Shown here piece by piece: positions 5,558-5,845 of a stretch of DNA of 5,845 nt. Numbering within the stretch: the stretch's first letter is position 1; each line of letters opens with the position of its first letter. Below the pieces are notes generated by a model, which had not been told where the DNA came from, ran no database searches, and saw only the letters and a program-made list of their open reading frames with translations. Source of the stretch: Eubacteriaceae bacterium UBA7485 (GTDB lineage: Bacteria > Bacillota > Clostridia > Eubacteriales > Eubacteriaceae); contig DLOL01000103.1 of NCBI GenBank assembly GCA_002478485.1, forward strand, positions 7,343 to 13,187, written 5' to 3'. The translations under genes and the position numbers were made by a program.

Positions 5558-5845
5558 ATGCCGTTATTTCGATTTGATTTCCTTCAGATCCCAGAATGCA
5601 GCTTTCATAATATCCGTCCCCTGTGGTCCTCGGTCCGCTGATGACTTCATATCCGTCACCTTTCAATCTTTCCGTCAACCGGTCTACGCTCTCCTTGTCC
5701 CCGAGACTGAACGCGAGGTGGATCAGTCCCGTCCTGGTTCTGGTTTTCTCGGGATCTTCCATTTCTTCTTTGTTCATAATCTCAAGGCGCGACCCGTCAC
5801 CAAACGAGATGAAGTAGGATCGAAAGCGTAGCGAATAAGGGATAT
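5556..5845 (-). CDS. VOC family (glyoxalase/bleomycin-resistance fold) protein, C-terminal part
   Basis: The frame is open from the right edge to a stop at 5558-5556, giving 95 visible residues. An internal ATG at 5777 is not the start, because the 22 codons before it encode typical VOC sequence ([16 protein letters not shown]). Following motifs are [11 protein letters not shown], the helix [24 protein letters not shown], then [20 protein letters not shown]. In VOC metalloenzymes the Glu of RLEI, the His of IHLAFS and the Glu of QIEIT are usual metal ligands, and all three are present; the first His would be in the missing part. The superfamily includes glyoxalase I, fosfomycin and bleomycin resistance proteins and dioxygenases, and the visible part does not decide among them. 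It converges on the superoxide reductase gene and shares its terminator. Confidence 0.88.
   Translation of the reverse strand, partial: IPYSLRFRSYFISFGDGSRLEIMNKEEMEDPEKTRTRTGLIHLAFSLGDKESVDRLTERLKGDGYEVISGPRTTGDGYYESCILGSEGNQIEITA

Noticed and set aside
5541..5831. 96-codon plus-strand frame opposite the VOC gene
   Set aside because: The minus strand has continuous VOC motifs across the same bases, and the plus frame starts inside the terminator hairpin.

Overview
The window looks like a chromosomal segment of an anaerobic or microaerophilic member of the Bacillota (Firmicutes). Intrinsic terminators, AGGAG-type ribosome binding sites and sigma-A-like promoters support this, as does the gene set: a YpuA-like DUF1002 secreted protein, a DUF4428 protein, stand-alone mtlD, CDP-Chase-like Nudix hydrolases with an N-terminal helical domain, and a superoxide reductase. 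The superoxide reductase points to an oxygen-sensitive lifestyle. Genus cannot be fixed from this sequence. I see no phage, transposon, CRISPR or rRNA, and the arrangement is that of ordinary core and housekeeping DNA.

Layout. 1-351 (-) is the N-terminal part of a secreted DUF1002 protein that runs off the left edge. Divergent from it, 484-1951 (+) is a tightly overlapping three-gene operon: beta-carbonic anhydrase, a DUF4428 zinc-finger-like protein and an unrecognised 89-residue protein, ended by a strong hairpin at 1960-1988. That hairpin also serves the convergent gene mtlD (mannitol-1-phosphate 5-dehydrogenase, 2019-3179, -). mtlD has its own promoter about 106-134 nt upstream of the start codon and a leader of about 100 nt. 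Between this promoter and the next gene lies an A/T-rich 68-codon open frame that is probably not a working gene.

3517-3681 (-) is a complete monocistronic tRNA-Ala(GGC) unit: a near-consensus promoter, the tRNA with G3-U70 and an encoded CCA, and a rho-independent terminator. Just upstream, 3700-4960 (-) holds two tandem paralogous Nudix hydrolases whose coding regions overlap by 14 nt.

Divergent from the Nudix pair, 5140-5493 (+) is a one-domain superoxide reductase with all five ligands of its catalytic iron centre. It keeps a cysteine-free stub where related desulfoferrodoxins carry a second iron site. A bidirectional hairpin at 5522-5557 separates it from a convergent VOC/glyoxalase-fold gene (5556 to the right edge, -), whose N-terminus lies outside the window.

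The genes do not form one pathway. They cover inorganic carbon supply (carbonic anhydrase), hexitol metabolism (MtlD), nucleotide-derivative clean-up (Nudix pair), superoxide detoxification (SOR) and translation (tRNA-Ala). The least understood part is the DUF4428 gene plus small ORF translationally coupled behind the carbonic anhydrase. I found no clear novel defence or mobile system.
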